Source: Sporodiniella umbellata
Lineage: Eukaryota > Mucoromycota > Mucoromycetes > Mucorales > Rhizopodaceae
Direction: 5' to 3'
Assembly (NCBI GenBank): GCA_025677835.1
Contig: JAIXMR010000007.1
Span: 248,001 to 312,000, forward strand
DNA length: 64,000 nucleotides
Shown here: in pieces, positions 61,992-64,000 of the stretch
How positions within the stretch are numbered: the first letter of the stretch is position 1
Layout: the number at the start of each line of letters is the position of its first letter
The notes under the pieces: model-generated
The model's database searches: none
The model's input: the letters and a program-made list of their open reading frames with translations, nothing else
What the model was told of the DNA's origin: nothing
Translations under genes and position numbers: made by a program

Positions 61992-64000
61992 CTTTATAAT
62001 GCAAAAGGATGAATGTGAAAAAAGGGAGAGAAATGATGTTTAGTGTAAATTACTACTTTACTTTTCGCCACCACATCCCTTTTCTCAGTTGTCAACTTCG
62101 TTGTAGTGATCTGGCTTTCCCGATTTCTGGTCAATACTTTCGGACCGGGCTATTTAAAACACAGCATTAGAACTTTACTGCATTATGTTAGAGCAGCTTA
62201 TAGCGCTCTGAGGAATTGCAAAGAATTTTATTATGTTTTTAAAGCAGCTAAACTGAAATATAAAAATAAACAACAAAAGTGTGTTAAGAAAGAAAGTATA
62301 TTTTGAGTCTTCACATTGATTCCCACGAAACTTTACTCGCTTGATGCAAAGACCTCCCTCATAAGTTTCTTTGTTTGATAGGCCGTCCCGTTCCTCATAC
62401 CCAAATACATGACTCTAATAATAACAACAAACTAGTTTTGGTTGTTCTTTGTATTCAAAACAGTTTTAAAAGTACAAATATAGTGCTGTGCTAAACAACA
62501 GGAAAAAAAAACTGAGATAAACTGGAAATTTATGAACTTTTAGAGTCTACTTTTTTTGGCGCTTCGCCTTTTGAACGTGTATTCTTTTATGAGTTTAAAG
62601 ACAGTGTTGTGTTGAGCCATTGAAAAGGATAGTATATTTACAAAAAAAAATAGAAAATAAAGAACTAAAAAATAAAAATAAATGAAATAGGTTTGTGTAA
62701 ACGTATGTCAACGTTTTCTTTGAGAGCAACAAGAGACAGAAAATTCGGGTACATGAATTATAACGATGAACCCTTACAACTCGCTAAATGTCGAAAGCGT
62801 TTGTTTTTATTGTAATTGCTTTATACAACAAAGGCAGAGTACAGTTGATTGCTCTGTTGGAGTCTTGGACGACTCCTAGGAGACATACCCCGCCCCTGTT
62901 TACTACATCTCAACAGTACCCTTAACAGAGAGTCAAAGGCTTTTGCTCTTTTCTCTTTATAGAAAATTTTCTGTTCGTCTTTGTAAAAGAGAATGCTTGT
63001 CCCAGTTTCGAAACAAAAGCGAAACAGAAGTCGTTTTAATTTAAAAGCAAAAGATGAACATAGCGCTCAGTTTTCCGGTCAATTTGATTTAACCTATAAC
63101 AGCTTTTCACACCAAAAATGTAGAATATCTAAGTACAAACAGACAAGTGAATTGCATTTTTAGAGCAATCATTTTTGGTAAAGTGATATTTTTTTTTTTG
63201 GCAATGAAAGTTTAATTTTCCCAAAGGATAAACTCCACAGTTCTACTTTAATTTAACCGGTCTGCTTTCCAAAGGGTACCGTTTTCTGGATTTAAGACAG
63301 TAATCCAGTAAGAGTATAAATGACAGCTTTTAAAGCATTGTTATAAAATATGAAATACCTTTTTTAAAAAGAAAAAGAGAGGGGGAGGGTTAGAATACAT
63401 ACTATATATTATTATATTAAAGTAAACATATGTCAGTATTGAGTGCAATGCACAATGTTGAATAGCGAGTTTATTTATGTATTTCACAGACTGGATTAGC
63501 AACAAATCACAGGCTTACAGTATATATTTAAATTCAATAGTAACATATTATATGAACACTAAAAGATGGTCCTTTTTTTTTTAATTTCATAGTAAAAGCA
63601 GACTAAGTATACTGGCTTTGTAAATCATATATTCATTAAAAAGACTGCAGCAAAAAAAACTAAATAAACATTTAATAAACCTTTCCCGGAAGCTTGATTG
63701 TTAGACTAGTAAGCTATTTCATCATTCAATTTTATTCAGTGTTGTATTTAAAGCGAAAATCGGTTCGAGTAAGAGCGTTTGAGTTCTTATGATTCCGGAA
63801 ATGATTTATTGCTGCTTTAGAAGAAGCGGTATTCTCTAAACTAGGAAAGAGGATTGTTTATGAGAGTCAGAGGAGCCTGTCCAGAAATACAGTTGTCATT
63901 GTTCTATCAAACAAAAACATGGAGATTTTCTTGGTACTAAACATGATTGGCTGAACCGATAATCTGAGATTGAATTTGCTCACCATGCTTCTGGAAAAAA
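61992..64000. other. Right-end region, 2 kb, no gene recognised
   Basis: Holds the uL24 promoter on the left. Open stretches (62106-62306) lack an ATG and family match. AT-rich with short poly-A/poly-T tracts. At 63983 on the minus strand an ATG is followed at once by GTGAGC, which could be a first exon and donor, or chance. Nothing else can be supported. Confidence 0.5.

Noticed and set aside
62106..62306. 66-codon frame near the right end
   Set aside because: GTG start, Tyr/Lys-rich without motif, probably random.

Overview
The window reads as nuclear DNA of a Mucorales-like (Mucoromycota) fungus. It is AT-rich. Genes are packed on both strands at roughly 1 to 3 kb spacing. Most carry several short introns, usually 43 to 100 bases, with GTAAGT/GTATGT-like donors, CTAAC/CTAAT branch points and TAG/CAG acceptors. 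Long poly-A or poly-T runs sit in introns and intergenic DNA. Protein affinities (Sec23, Hog1, PKA-C, Pap1, Tpa1/Ofd1, a Hsp70-like gene of the divergent HSPA12 type) also point to this lineage. No rRNA, tRNA or CRISPR array was recognised. All exon boundaries below were worked out by eye from reading-frame continuity and family conservation, so they are models rather than transcript evidence.

Layout. 1-5 kb: the 3' end of a CSC1/TMEM63-type channel gene, then SEC23. 6-9.5 kb: a Hsp70-like gene and MGM101 (mitochondrial recombination). 9.5-11.8 kb: gene-poor. 11.8-17.6 kb: a minus-strand coiled-coil gene with a C-terminal SH3BGR/glutaredoxin-like domain, HOP2 (meiosis), a CBP6/UQCC2-type complex III assembly factor, and TPA1/OFD1 prolyl hydroxylase. 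18-22 kb: HOG1-type MAP kinase converging on poly(A) polymerase PAP1. 22-25.7 kb: gene-poor. 25.7-31.6 kb: PKA catalytic subunit, a PPR protein, and the divergent ribosomal pair uL22/eL15. 31.7-38.6 kb: a Mid2-like Ser/Thr-rich membrane protein, a SLC35-like transporter, and a Brl1/Brr6 nuclear-envelope protein. 38.7-44.4 kb: HEM13 and 5-oxoprolinase. 46.5-52.7 kb: two inverted paralogous glutathione-S-transferase-like genes flanking transposon debris and an unrecognised, probably mitochondrial protein. 54.6-61.7 kb: TFIIS, a secreted acidic protein, a SmgGDS/RAP1GDS1-like armadillo protein, and uL24. 62-64 kb: nothing recognised.

Most genes are housekeeping and do not form a cluster. Possible functional neighbourhoods are weak: 5-oxoprolinase lies near two GST-like genes (glutathione metabolism), and uL22/eL15 share an upstream region. 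The accessory part is 44.4-50.3 kb. It holds a 436-bp Tc1/mariner-type MITE with 25-bp terminal inverted repeats and TA duplications, a broken DDE transposase fragment, a degenerate 22-bp tandem repeat and other decayed coding pieces. The less-described items are the coiled-coil/SH3BGR-like fusion, the GST-like pair with a shared C-terminal extension, and the Asp/Glu/His/Trp-rich secreted protein. No convincing new multi-gene system was found.
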